From Homalodisca vitripennis (taxonomy: Eukaryota > Arthropoda > Insecta > Hemiptera > Cicadellidae), in NCBI RefSeq assembly GCF_021130785.1, contig NC_060213.1, positions 96,340,501 through 96,404,500 on the forward strand: a DNA stretch of 64,000 nt, read 5' to 3'. A model generated the notes under the pieces. The model ran no database searches. It saw only the letters and a list, made by a program, of their open reading frames with translations, and was not told the origin of the DNA. Numbering within the stretch: position 1 is the stretch's first letter; each line of letters starts with the position of its first letter. The position numbers and the translations under genes are program-made. Shown here in pieces: positions 47,150 to 61,514 of the stretch.

Positions 47150-47812
47150 TATTCATTGTTACATCGACATTGCCTGACCTACCAGTACCGAGTGACACCA
47201 ACGAAACAGCCCAGCCTAGACTGGTGGTTCGGAATGGCTACTTCAACATTCTGGTCGTAAGTGTGAGTACTAATAATTCATTCATTGTTACATCGACATT
47301 GCCTGACTTACCAGCACCGAGTGACACCAACGAAACAGCCCAGCCTAGACTGGTGGTTCGGAATGGCTACTTCAACGTTCTGTCGTAAGTGTGAGTACTA
47401 ATAATTCATTCATTGTTACATCGACATTGCCTGACATACCAGTACCGAGTGACACCAACGAAACAGCCCAGCCTAGACTGGTGGTTCGGAATGGCTACTT
47501 CAACGTTCTGTCGTAAGTGTGAGTACTAATAATTAATTCATTCATTGTTACATCGACATTGCCTGACATACCAGTACCGAGTGACACCAACGAAACAGCC
47601 CAGCCTAGACTGGTGGTTCGGAATGGCTACTTCAACATTCTGTCGTAAGTGTGAGTACTAATAATTCATTCATTGTTACATCGACATTGCCTGACGTACC
47701 AGTACCGAGTGACACCAACGAAACAGCCCAGCCTAGACTGGTGGTTCGGAATGGCTACTTCAAACGTTCTGTCGTAAGTGTGAGTACTAATAATTCATTC
47801 ATTGTTATAGTT
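47150..47812 (+). repeat. 128-bp tandem repeat, five units, right arm
   Basis: The landmark CCTGAC occurs at 47,173, 47,302, 47,430, 47,562 and 47,690 (spacing 129, 128, 132 and 128). Each unit could be read as a 70-nt exon (TACCGAGTGACACCAACG...TTCTGTC) plus a 58-nt intron with GTAAGT, a branch-like TACTAAT and a final TACCAG. Continuous translation gives LPVPSDTNETAQPRLVVRNG repeats, but 128 is not a multiple of three, so that frame is lost between most units. A degenerate partial unit follows near 47,879-47,925. Confidence 0.93.
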
Positions 47813-50800
47813 GTAAACTCTCAACGTGCTTGCGATTGGGTACAAGAGTTACTGGCTCATTTACAACGCTAAGGACTAACGGCTACATCAACGTTCTACA
47901 GTAAATGTGACTAGCATTGATTCACTGTAATTTGTTAAACAGAACAGGCAATAGAGAAGGAGCCCTGTAGGAAGATGATATTGCCTTATTAGGTTCAGAG
48001 TAATTATTTAAATTTACGTGGTTGTCATTCTGTATAATATGATGCAGTTGTTTTCTACTAACACGGATATACATTTTAATTTACAAAGACATTCTATTGA
48101 AATTATTTTAATGTATATTTAAATGTCAACCAATCGAATAATAACAAATGGCGAATACGCTAGATTGACCCAAAGTGTTTTATAGCGCAGTTCTGTAAAG
48201 CAGGTAATTCCAATGATCCCGTTTATATCCACAGAGCAGAGAACAGGCTTACCGCGGCACAGTTTGTAAATGCATAATTAATGCTCAGTAACTGGGGGCG
48301 GTGTGATTGTAGCAGCATAAGCATTCCCTTCGACGATTATTTCCACTGTAGCAAACATAATACCACAAGTACAACGCTACCAATTACAACAATGGTTATA
48401 TGGTACCGTTCAAATTCTTTGCTCAATCAAAATGTTAAAACGCTCATATTTTACACCAACATAGCACTGTGCAAAAACATATTTCTATAAGCTCTTTTGG
48501 TTTTACCTATTCTAAACCCAATTCTTTTCCATTATGACCCTTTTTACATTTTTAGAGTGCCCAACGCTTATTATGTGCATTATGTCAACAGTTCCCGAGT
48601 ATTTATGTTGCTAGAGACAGAATAATGGCAAGTAATGGACGTCAAATATCTAACGAAATATAATTTATAAGTTTGGTTGTATATTAAAAAGCTCCAATGT
48701 ACAAAACTGCAATCCATCCTGCTCCATGGAATAGGGTTATATAATAGTACAAAAATAAAGCTATTATTTTATCAGGGCGTCCTAAATTTGAGTATTAAGC
48801 ATGATATAAACTTACAATGGGAATAATTTATTATAATATCAAGGTCTTACGTTTAAACTATTGATACAAACCCCTCTTTCTGTTTAGTACAAGAAGTGTC
48901 TTGAGTATTTTGTAATTTTTAAATGTATTATCTGGAACCGTACCGAACCCTTATTATTAGCTAACTCTGTGATTGTAATGTTAGAAATCGCTATCTTAGT
49001 TCCCATCTTGTCTCGCTGCTCCAAAGCGCAAACAATACTGTCTTCGCCTTTGACGTCGCATTGAAACTTAATGTGAGCAGTAAAAGTCTCTCATTTCGAG
49101 TTCAATGATAGTTGTTGGAATGAAACTCCAAATTTTAAGTACAGTGTTTCAATGTTTTTGTACACTGAAGAGATCTTGGGAGCCTAATAGAGATACAAAA
49201 AAGAGTAAATGGAGAGATTTGTGCGTAAAACAAGGCTAACAAATTCATGTGTTTAAATGTCGGTTGCGTCGACCACTCGCTGCGGTAAAAAATAATGTTT
49301 TTGGTCAAAATTTTAAAATTTTCAAAGCTCTCAAATTAGTATACATAACGGACCGTTTTTACATGAAACCTGCATTAAATTATGTCTATTTTTGAAATTT
49401 TATAACGAAAACTTCTTCAAGATCAGCAAACATGAGGTGTAGGGTTCATGTTATTTGTTTTTGTGAAATAACCATGTAGATTTTTTTGTGTTATTATTAA
49501 GCACAATTAATTTTACTTTTTCTATTTCTTATAGTTTCCAAGATTCCATCAGAGTGCATAAAATTTGGAACACACAGTATATCTTATATTTTGCTTTCTA
49601 AAATAAATTCTAAATGAATCTCACCAAAAGCATCAGGCCAATACCTAAGTTGGGCATTTCCCTATCAATACTCCCTATCAAGGAGAAAGTATAAATCCTC
49701 GTTACTTCATTGTTTCAATAATAAAAAAATATTTTCTCTTGAAAAACAAAAGCGTTTGGGTTCGTATTAAACATGTATTTAAATAGTGCCATCCTCCTTA
49801 ATTCCACGATCCAAAATCAAATCTTAAAATTCATTGACGCTGAACATAAAATCTATATTAAGTTTTAACGTTATACAACTTAGTATAGTTTCTCCATATG
49901 AACTGTAGGTGACACAAGTGGTTTGAATGTCATGCGAAACTGGTGAGTAAACCAGTTACCACGAGCATATAAATGTAATAGTTTAACGTTCCTACACCAA
50001 GTCGCTGGCCTCTAAAGACTAAGAGTTGGCTCCATATGATTCTGAGCTGACATTATAGATCCCTCTGCATTTTTTCTCTCCCGCACACTTACGTATATTC
50101 GTGTCTAACGTTGGAAGCGGTCGTGTTGCGAGGCTTCATATTGGATCATATAAGGTCGCTTACCTTTTTTCAAAAAAAAAATCATATCTATAGTTTTGTG
50201 TGTAATTTTCAGCTTTTACTTTCAATACAACTTATACATACACTTGTTACGCCTCCCTTTAACTAAAGTAATTAATTGTTCAGTGACAGAAAGCGAGTAC
50301 TGTCTACAATCCAAGTTCTTGAAAGTGTCAAGAAGTTTCAAGATCCTAATAGCGAAGCTTGTCTTGTCGTCTTTTGTTGGCGAGACGCATTTAACTAATT
50401 GTTCTCCGGCAATGTCCAAGTCTACCCTCCAAGTTCGTTTGCGTTTCTAACATTAGTGCTCGCTGTCTTATTATCTTGTGTTGGGGGTGCAAATTTAACT
50501 TTATAATTAATCTTAGTTCTGAATCTTACACTACGGATGCCTTGTTCTGGTTAACGCTGTGTCGGAACATTGGTTACAAAATTAAATTCTTGAGATAAAT
50601 AGTAATGAAGTGATGTGTTCACTATGCTGTTTTATCTTTTTATGTGATTTTTAATAAATACATGAATTATATACATCATAGAGATATAAGATATTATAAA
50701 GGGAGATTTTATTAATTTGGACCAAATCACCACTAATATATGGGATGCCTAAGGTGCATAAAGAATGAATTCAAATTGCGCCCATTATCAACTCTATAGT

Positions 50801-51713
50801 ACACTACCATATAACTTAGCGAAATATGCCTCTAATATGTTATCTTATTGTGTGGAAATACTGATTCATACGATTCAAGGTATTTAATCAAAATCATAAA
50901 ACATTAAAACTTGATGGAACTGGTGGAAAAGTACTTCAGTTTTTATGTTACTTTTCAGCGGTTTTGCTAAAAACCAATTCTTGAAACAATTCAAATAATT
51001 AAAGTACTTAAATATGAAAAATAGTAGATATATCATAAAAGAGTCTCTAACAAACAGATTTCAGTTTTATATAAATTTCTATGAGTAATCTGACGGGACA
51101 AACTGACTGCTCTCCTAAATTAAGATTTTAAACTAGGAAGAAAATATTTTATCATGACAAAGAAAATATTCAAACACGAATAGTAAGGTCTCCGTGTCAT
51201 TTAAAAATAAAAAAATTCAATTAATAATTGACTTATCTCCATTATTATGTGAAGGTCAAAATTACGATTATGATTTTTATCCATACAGTAATTCTCCATC
51301 ATCGTCTACTAGTACACATGGTGAATTACTATTATTATTATCAAATGGTTTATGAATGTATTATAACTTATTTTGTGGAATTTGTATAACATAAAGAAAC
51401 AAAATCTAAAATCATAAGGTTATTAAGAATATAGATGATTAGGAAATGAGGTGATTTCAGGTTTAATAAAGTGCTCAGAAATTATACTCTAAATAAGTAC
51501 GATCAGGTTACACGAATAATGTACTATTGTTGTCTGTGTTGGTTTATCAGACTAGGAGGACAAGGAAAGTCTTGGAGATAATGTTTTGTATTAACAAAAC
51601 ATCAAACCGTAGGTGAGGAGGGGGTAATTCAAGCCACAATACGCCGTATCAGAACCTGAATAGGGCAAGTTTGATCGCAGTTGTGGTTAAATGGAATCAA
51701 ATTTAGATTGAGT

Positions 51714-51715
<2 letters not shown>

Positions 51716-51802
<87 letters not shown>
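51716..51802 (+). repeat. (GT)n microsatellite
   Basis: About 43 GT units, the longest of the homologous dinucleotide runs (compare about 40,404-40,464 and 32,037-32,073). Confidence 0.97.
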
Positions 51803-51803
<1 letters not shown>

Positions 51804-54411
51804 TTGAGTTACTGATTTTGTCAGGTACATAAAGATTCGCTTGAACTATTCTTGCTCTCATAGCACAGATGAGGCGTTGGCTTATACGTTAGTACTGGTG
51901 TGTGCTTGAATAAAGAGGGCAATTAAAAAGATCTGGTATTCGATAAGTCGTGGAAATATAATTAGAGTATTAATTGCCGAATAAAACTGTTGAGGAGTTG
52001 TAGAAAGGTCAAAGAACATTATTATTATACATATTATGGCAGTAGTAACAGTGATTAAAATTTGTTATTAGGTTTACTCTTGAATAAAAATCTTGGAATA
52101 TGTATGATTAAAATTTATCTATTAGTTGGAAAATACATTATTGATTAATTGCTTATTTTAGTATCACGTGTATAATGGATGCTCATATAAGCAAATGGGT
52201 TAAATCCATAGTTTCCGCTGATTTATTGTAACTGCACGTTTGCGAGTACCATTTATATTTGTTAATTAATTATTTTACTTGTCAACAAGTTACCAGAGCA
52301 ATGACACTCTCATGCTGTCGCAGGTGTTTCACAAGGGCATCTCTATCCAAACATCTTTACACTATAATAGTGTCATCTTTGAAACATTGAACTCGACCTT
52401 GTAATGACGCGAAGCCTGTTGCTAATATCGATCAAGAAGCTGCTAGTAATTGATTCTATACTTGCCAATGCCACGAAGGCAACAGTTTTAAGTTTTATAG
52501 AGTATTTAGAAGACCTCTTCAAATTCATAAAATTACCTGTTAATAAGATTATTGAATAAAAAAGTATTCTTTGATTAAAATATTTCTTGTTTTTATCTAT
52601 GCAACTTCCCAATAATTGAACATTCAAAACCACTTAACTGTCTTTCATTTTTTATTTAGTTTAAAAATACAAAAGCAATAAAAATTAAGTCCGACAATGT
52701 ATGTGTATATAAAATAACAAGTACATATATAACATAGTAGCAATTAAAATACAATATAAATTTAATGTATCTTTATTTTAAATATTAATTATCTTTTTGT
52801 GGATGAACCATTTCTCATGTGTTATATTATATCACTCATGATTTGCATGAGTTTTGTTAAGAAAGATTTCTTGTCAAACAATTATATGAATTCTGAATAA
52901 GAATGCTAGAACTGTCGCATAACCGTTTATCATTGGTACGAAATAGTTTTCAATTTATATACTATTATTAGTAATGTCTAGAATAATTTGTATTCTTCTT
53001 GTAGAAGTGAACTGATAGAATTCCTATCGATTAGCTATTTCGTTGCAGTTAATAATGTTAAGCCTTCGTTATATTCTAATCCGCAGTCTAATAGTAAGCC
53101 TAATTGGTTTATCACCTCATTAAGCCTAATTTAGAAGTCAACTTGCCTTCCTATCAACCTTTCTAACCTTATAAGCTGTGGAAGTAACCATCTGGTTAAA
53201 ATAATCCTCTAATCAACTTTGATCGCAGGTGAACGTAAACCATTTGCAAGCCTAATTCTTGAATTATAGCTAAACTGTGAATTAATATTACTCCGAAGTT
53301 CCTGAAGATCTGAGGGTGAAGAAGCTTCCATCACGTTAAGAGATTTGATAACTTACAAGTAACTAGTAGAAGTGTCCAAAAATAAGAAATTCTTTCTCAT
53401 TATACGATCAATTGATATTCAATAGGCAGACAATTGCTAAAAACATATACTAGGACTTTTAAAACTCTGTACAATGATATTCGTGTACAAAATAATATAA
53501 TATTAATATCCCATTTAAACCCAACTTAAATTAATTTAACTGAATTCTTTTGGAGTAAAAACTAAATTAAATTCAAACCGTATCCACCCCAGAGAGAAAA
53601 AAACACGTTAGTTACAGTACTGATCATCCATAATTCCAATCTTGGTCGATTTGAGAATTCAAGAAACTGCACAGTTAAAAAGACAATAGACGCAACCAGG
53701 CAAATTAAATTACCGTTTAACAGGGAATATTAAATTGAATTGACTTTGTTATAACGTGGTGATGTAATAATCATAATGGATATGTAATATTTAGTTTAAC
53801 CCCGGCTCATACGCGGGAATCTCTCCCAGGCTTTAATGATGCTGTTGTAATGAAGAATAGTGATTTCTTACTAATTGATTAACTGCTTTTAGTAATTTAT
53901 ATTTATCATGTCACATTCATCTCTGTTTGTAAAACAAATCCAACAATAGTATGTTATATCTCTTTTTTATAAAAAATAAAACACAATGATTTTCCCCTTA
54001 AAATGGATATTCAAATAAGTAAGTGCCTAAAGAGCACTTTCGTTACGAATTCCTTTAAGACAAACTATTCTAAAAGAATTATATTTTTAATATAAATAAT
54101 CTTAATAGTTGGATAGGACAGTGGTCGACTCTTTAAAGAACCTGATAAAGATATCCTAACTTCAGATTGACTCTAAAATATCACAAAATGATAATCTCAT
54201 TTGTCCTACTACATTTCGTATGGCTCCCTTAGACATTCTAATGCCTCCCATAAACAAAAGAAATTTAAGGCCCAAGCTGCAGGATTTATCACTCTTTTGT
54301 ATAGTTTAACCAGCATCAGTGACTTATTATCTTGATATTAATTGACCTTCTCACCATCGTGAAAATCACTCAACAAAGCCACCTCATTGCAATTACAGGC
54401 GAGTTTTTTAC

Positions 54412-54564
54412 CTCTTGCACAAAACTTAACAGGCGGACAGGGTTTCTCATCATTTAGAAACAATAGTGCCTGTGCTGTGATGCAACCATCGTCGGATAAA
54501 GCAGCAGTCACATGCAGGATTATGAGGTCTGATGTGACAGCTATGGGGCCACTACTCAACAACA
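54412..54564 (-). CDS. Candidate internal exon, 153 nt, phase 1-1 (copy C)
   Basis: Counterpart of 2,386-2,538 in copy A. Acceptor (CAG ending at 54,565) and donor (G|GTAAAA at 54,411) are intact, the length is unchanged, and the three cysteines are kept (CPPVKFC). The few differences from A do not open or close the frame. Family unknown. Confidence 0.3.
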
Positions 54565-57500
54565 CTGGATCAGTGAATGAAATAAAATAACCAACTCTGA
54601 ATATAGTATTTATGTTAAACTGCTACACTTAAGTTGTTGCTTTTAACTTAAACATAATACAAACGAACATAATACTAACCCGGGTTGAACTCGAAGCTGA
54701 GTTTATCCAAGCTGTTGGTTCATTAAACGTTATATTATGAGCAACCTGCTACAGCTCAAGCAAATCACATCTCTAACAACTCGTATTTTATAATTAACTG
54801 TTTTTCACCGTCATGCTAAACATATTTCAAGGTTAAGTCCGTCGAGCCCCACTCGGGGCAGGATGTTTTTCTTGCTACTGGAAATGACAACTTGTACAAC
54901 ATTTGCAACCCACCGGTGACAGAAACAGTGATTATGGAAGACAAAACATTTACAGTGATCCCAAAATATGCACAGAACAATTGGCTTACCCTAAATTACT
55001 TTAAAATTCACATTTCATTAATTATAACCAGGGAAAGAAAGCACTAAATATTCAACCGTAGCTGTGGTTTCACTTCGCTCTTTGTTATATCTATCAGAGA
55101 TGAAGGTATCTCCTCCTTCATCCTTTAATCCCGACTTCGTTATGTAACATTAATGACATAAAATGAGACATTGGTATTAGAGAATAAACGAATTGCGAAA
55201 AGGATGCTGGCATCTTTTTAGGCTAGTGCAGGATTAGTTCATAGTAAAATTCCCGGTGGGATTGTTATATCTTCAAGGTATAACACGGCGTTACTTGCCC
55301 ATTAAATTTTTTATTAAACAAAATGATGTTGTTTTTTTTAGTATAGATTTGAACTAAAACTATTAATATCCTGGCTTTTCAGATATCGTTTGAAATGTAT
55401 TTTTTATTTAGAGTAATAAATTAAATCGAGCGGAATAGTAATATAAGACACTAATTTTCGGATGGAGAAAATATAAATCCTAATTGTTGATATGTTTGGC
55501 TACCGTTTTGAAACTGAAGATACAAAAAAACAAAACCTATTTTAAAATATTTGGTCTAAACCTAGCATTTCAATTATTTATCACCATGATGATACATGAT
55601 TAGATTTAAACTGTTAAAGATTAAAAACAAAACCTGATGTAATTTAGCAGGTAACCTTTAGCTTATTAAGAGTGTTTAAAATTTCATTAGGTGGTATTTT
55701 GAATTACTCATTATATAAATATTTCACGGTTGGTCTGGAACACACTGTATATAATCAGTATTTAATTTATATTTATATTAATCTTTAAAAAAACCTGGGT
55801 TACATTAATTTATGTGGTACTTCACGTCCTCTTTAAACATCCATGAAATTATTCATACCATAAAAAACCTGCACATTTCTACATTACATCTCATGTCAAC
55901 ATCATACGCCATAACTTTATTAGTTTTAAAACAATTACCATTGCTACTACTCTCATGAGCAACGCGATGAGATCTGCAATCATCCTTAGAGTAAGTAAGG
56001 ATTATTTAAAGGAATCCCTTCCTACGCACTCCATTAGATAATCCTGGACTAAGCCAGGGAGATTAGGAGATTCAAATGCAATATTATGCGTACCTTCACG
56101 TGTACCACAATACGTGCAGAATCCACAGAGATATTGTTAGAGGTATCAGAGGAACTCAAAGACCAAGTGTATTTATATACAGTCTGCACTACTCTGTACA
56201 GACTAAATCAGCAAGCTCTGTGGGGATTACCTTTACTCGACAAGGATTGCCTGTAATCCAAATCTTAGTTGTGCGATGTATCTATTTTGAGCGTCTTACT
56301 GCTAATAAATTTTTATTACATTATTTTAATAGTCTGTAATTTTCTATCGTCCAAAAACTATACAATTTCTTCTACTTCTTCAGAATTACCAAATGTATTT
56401 TCCCCGTTGTCGATAAGTTAATTGTTGCTGTGTTCAAGGTATTTAGATAGAACGTAGCGAAGAAAAGTTTTTTTTATTCCTTACAAAATAAAAATAAATT
56501 AAATTATCAATTCAAATACGTAAATTAAAAAGCGGCGACACACATCACACACCACATGCTTTACAGTTAGCTCAATTTGAACATATGTTGTTATACATGA
56601 TGCTATCGTATTTTATTTTACGATAATTTCAGTTGACTCGAAATTATTTTAGTTTCCGTAAAGAATTATTTCTATGATTTCCAAGACATCTTTATTACTA
56701 AGATAAATAGGATTTCATAGTACCGGTTGGTATTTGTTATCAAACTAATATAATTTAACGACATAATATGATATAACCGATGACAAATTATAAAGTTAGC
56801 GTCAAACTATCCACCTAAAATGTTAATCTTTTAAAGAATAATGATTACAGGTTCCCAACAATCTATAAGAACACAAAACACTCTACATGTTGACATTCTA
56901 CCTGTAATACTTTTTGTTTTGTGATGCAAGACATTTTAACGTTATAAATTAACTTCAAAGATTTAAAACAATGTTGTATAGAAGCTTCGTAAGATTAAAC
57001 TCCATAAAGCTTCTGCTCCATCTCGTATGAGCAATATCAGAGTATTAGCCTGAATTTCACGTGGTTCGTATAAGTCTGTATTATTCAAAGTTCCTCGACC
57101 AACCAAGTTTAAACAATTTTTCCGAACGATACAATTTGTACTGTGGATTATTTAAATGTTATAAACTTATAAGTTGCTTTACAATTTCCACCTTTCAAAA
57201 GTTTTCTTCTTTACAAAAAAATATTTTGCAGTAAAATATAAGAAATACATTCTTTCTCTGTACGTCCTATATCATTCATCTCACAGTATTCAGTAAGATT
57301 AATTAAACATATTCTTGAAAATAAACTTACTTCTTGGTGTAAGAATTCTCATAAATTGTCGAGGGACGTTTTGGGGCCCCTTCGTCACAATACTACTATA
57401 TATAACCTGTACACAGAAATGAGTTTAAAAGGGTAATTGTTAGAAACATAACCTTAATAATAACTTTAACATTAGATCTGAGAGGAATAATTTCTTAAAC

Positions 57501-57577
57501 TTTTCGACAGGTAACAAACTATCAGAGTAATATACAGAGATTTGTGTTTTTCCTCTTTGCCATGTATAGACTTGATA

Positions 57578-57690
57578 ATAGTTTTTACCGATTTCAAAAG
57601 GAGAATTTTTTACAATTCGACCTGTTTCTGTGTTGTTTTCCACCAGTTTATTTCCGAAACTACTGAACCGATTTGGATGAAACTGTTTTG
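57578..57690 (+). repeat. Fragment resembling a dispersed insect repeat (copy C)
   Basis: Counterpart of 5,604-5,720: ACCGATTTCAAAAGGAGAA followed by CTGAACCGATTTGGATGAAA. It duplicated along with the larger unit. Confidence 0.45.
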
Positions 57691-59804
57691 GATGTACGTG
57701 TTTATGTAAATTAAGTTTTCTTAGATAATGGTCTCATAAATACATACGAGTTTTATTTATGTGTATTTATGTGTTAATAAATAGGTAAACTTATTTAACT
57801 CGTACAATTAAATGAGTTCATTTTAATTTTTATTGCTTTAATACATAATTTACAAACGACAAAAGAATGTTAAAACCATTAGTTCGTTTGCTAGGGACAT
57901 TAAATACTTGCACTTCTGATTCGTATTTTCATAGAGGGTACAATCTCTCATATCTATAAACACATAATAATAATATTTATTGTACATCCAATGATCATAT
58001 TGGTACCTACTGCAATATTCAACTATCGGTCAACTACTATTAGACTCTAATTCTGACAAATGCAAATATTATAGGTTTAACATTATATAATATTTTTCAT
58101 AATTGCCTCACTTCCTTGATTTCCTTTTAAGTAACAAATTGAAAAAATGGTGTATGGCTCATCGTGCATATCACGCTCAAATGTTGTGTTAAGATTATCT
58201 ATAAGATATTCTATTGCACTAAAGAAATTGTAGTAGAATAATTAGGGAAGTATTCCCATTCCTCTCGACTTGTTCTCGGTTAAGTGTTAAGATATGGTTA
58301 AAAACAGAGTCAGACTCATTAATCGTTTTCATCTGAGGTACGATGCTCCTGTAAATTAAGATGGTTTAGAGAAATCAAAGCAGGAGTATTCTGTCACTTT
58401 TACTAAGCGTCCAAATAAGAATATCTGTATTTGTTTAAATATTTTATACATATAAATATTGTAATAACTTGAACGTTTGTATACACGATAAAAACTCATT
58501 GACGCTGAGGAAAGTTGGAACTTAGTAGAAAACAAATCTTAAAGGAAGATGAAAATTATGTGGAATAAATTGTAAAATATGTCTCCGTCATGAAAAGGAC
58601 AAAAGCCTCTTTAATTTAATCCCAGAAGTAGAATCTTTATTGAATGGTCAAATTAACATTCATGTTTTCTTCACCTCATCATTTTACCTTTATTTGTTTA
58701 CTGTTGGTGTTTAAAAATGTTAAGATAGTAAATATTACTGCATTTTAGAAGAATTAAAACTAGTGCGTTAAGAATGAAGGGATATACACTTGTAAGCAAA
58801 TTATTTGGAAGTGTCACCGCTTGGTTGTTAAAGCTTGCTACAGAACTCTCTTGGTAAAAACGTAATGTAGTTATCGTAAATACTATAAAATGGTACAAAA
58901 TTAATCTTTACCATTCAAAATGAACTTATGGAATTTAGGTACCAGTTGTCCCTGACAAAAACGTAAAGGATAATAACGTTTCCTTTTTATAATAAACTAA
59001 AAAGTCATGAGAAATTTCAATTTTTTTACCGTTAGCAAAATAATAATGAGCTAGATTTATTTATGTCTGTTCACGCGGTATTTCTAAATCTAAATGACCT
59101 TTAACTTAAACTTTGCAGGTTTATTTCTATATGAGAAATATCAAGATGACGTGCATGTATCTTCGAGGGATTTGACGGAAAATTAATATTTTTACATTGG
59201 TTTTGAGGTTAACCATGGTTTCAACAAAAAATTATAGAATGAATAAATTTGTAAATAATTGATATCATATGACATTTTAACCTGTGATATTTGGTAGATT
59301 GGTTAGTAAGTCTTTCGTTACTCTCTATAATCTGTAGTGTCAGCTATTTTGAAAATAAATAAGGTAGATTTTATGGCTGTGCATGTCCATCCATTCGATT
59401 TAGCTGAGCGTAAGCAAATCCTATCATTAAGGATGATATCTCGACAGTAAATTAACTTATAAACTTACAAGTTGTATATCATTAAGGGTTCCACTTCTGT
59501 CTATTTATCCACCTCTGTGTGTTTTGGCGCTGGATGTCTCAAGAACAAATTGAGCTGTATATTTGCAATCTGGTATTTCTCATTTCTACATAGGCATGGG
59601 AGTGTTTATGCTGGGCATACAACTCTTACATATCCTAACTATCCGCAGGATATTTTGAAACCAATTTCATTTACAGAATTCAAATTTTGAATAGAAATTG
59701 CATTAAAGATAGTCAAGAGTTATATACTATGAACGAGCATGTTCGTCCTTAGGATTAGACGGAGGGTAGTTGAAATTAGTATGCTGGCAGATTTTTACAC
59801 CAAA

Positions 59805-60170
59805 TGTCTCTAATATTCGTAGATACTGTGTCAATACACCTCCGATCCCCACTTTTTCCTACCCTCCGGATTCTAAATTGGAGTGTAAGTTGTGAATTCA
59901 CTGTTATATACTGTCAAAGCAACCAAATATCGTCAATGTACCTAGACTCTACGTCAAAATTAACACTCTCGATCACCTTCATCTCTTATCTTCCGGATTC
60001 TAAATTTTCGTTTTAGTTCAGAATTTACTGTGATATATTGTGAAAGCAAACCAAATGTCCCCAATATTCCCAGATACTGTGTCAATATTGACACTTTCGA
60101 TCACCGTCTTCTCTAACCCTCTGATTTCAAATTGTCCTGTCAGTTGTGAATTGCTTCATGATATATTGGG
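59805..60170 (+). repeat. 124-bp minisatellite, three units (copy C)
   Basis: Three related units against two in copy A. The middle unit is the most diverged (core CGTCAATGTACCTAGACTCT), so it either was lost from A or arose by an old duplication. Confidence 0.7.
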
Positions 60171-61451
60171 GAAGCGAAATAGAGTAGGTTTGATATAAAG
60201 TTTTTACAATATATATATAATTCTAAGTCAAGACTACCTAAAGCAATGTTTTAAATATACATTTGCACGTGTACTTGTATTTACGTACCAGTTATTAAGC
60301 CCCTTTCAAGATATTTATAAGTAACTTTATTAAACGTGCTCAATCACAAGATAAATGTTACTTCTAGGAGCTTATAATTTACTAGTATGGATATCTGAAA
60401 TAAATATAAATTATTATTTTTAATGTTCCATATTTATCAATTACAACGAAGTCACACTGTTCCTCCACGAAAAGCATAGCTATGAATAGTAATATCATAC
60501 ATCAGAGGCGTAAAGGCTCCATAGATCACACTAATTGTGCAGAGAGTGGCCACTACTCGAGAAAATTGGAGCAATAAATAATTGCTAACTTTTCAAATGT
60601 GGGAACACGTATTGCACTTATTAACCTAACACAATTTTGTTCCTCTATTTGGGAATACAATTATACTAATAGACAGTTATGAATTTTGATATTTCGTTAT
60701 AATCATTTTGATCATTGCATTTTAAAAATAATTGTGATAAATTATTAAATCGATTTATTAATTCCTTAAGCAACTATATACACATTATATTTTATCTTGA
60801 CAAACACTACATTGCTAATAAAGTGTACATGTGTTTTTCATCCTTAGCAATGGAATTAACATTTATTACTATAATCCGATATTTCTTATTTTATGATGTC
60901 TAAACTGTATATACTAAATTTAAAACATTTCACAAAGTACTATTGAACTTTAATTTTACTGCTATATTTACTTGTTTTAATGGCGATAGAAGAATTGTAA
61001 ATGGATACTCATTTATCGCTTCATCTGAGATGAAACTATATAAAGGAGATGCTTTTCATGGATGAAAAGAACTCTTACTATCGCTTCTTGGTTATTTTCC
61101 CATTGAGTGATATTAAGAACTCCAATTTAAATTGAAAGTTTATTCAGAAATAAATGAAACCAGTGAAAGAAACCTTTCAGGCAAATAAATTTTTAAACTG
61201 ATATCACTTGGCTCTTTATCAAATAAACTTGCAGAGTATTTTTACTTACATCCAAAATTATATTAATAAATATAAGAACATTAGATATAATTCATGGAGA
61301 TTTATACAAGGGTTTGAAAACATAAGCCGAGCCTATTTGAAAAAAGCTGAGAGTATGGAACACCTATACACTCCACTAGGCGAGGTATCTTCGTTATCAG
61401 TAAGTGCTGTGAGGTAGTAAAAGATAATGGAAAATAATAAGCTAATTTTAC

Positions 61452-61514
61452 TGACATCAATAAAGTTTGAGTTTGAACTTTCCGTGGAAGGACTATCCGC
61501 ATCACTGTCGCATG
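61452..61514 (-). CDS. Candidate internal exon, 63 nt, phase 1-1 (copy C)
   Basis: Counterpart of 10,196-10,258, with acceptor TTGTTAG and donor A|GTAAAA intact, the same length and the same acidic serine-rich core. The first full codon changes from Asn to Cys. Low confidence for the same reasons as in copy A. Confidence 0.3.

Larger units (their letters stand above)
46665..53670 (+). repeat. Right arm of the 15.5-kb palindrome (part of copy C)
   Basis: Inverted match of 38,167-45,528. Its distal part (51,006 onward) is at the same time the start of the direct match with copy A. It contains the 128-bp array, a (GT)n run and about 1.47 kb (51,199-52,670) that is absent from A but present in D and partly in B. 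No frame longer than about 86 codons has support. Confidence 0.92.

Noticed and set aside
47170..47388. Apparent repeat protein LPVPSDTNETAQPRLVVRNG
   Set aside because: Only one unit spacing (129) keeps frame. The others (128 and 132) break or alter it, and stops follow.
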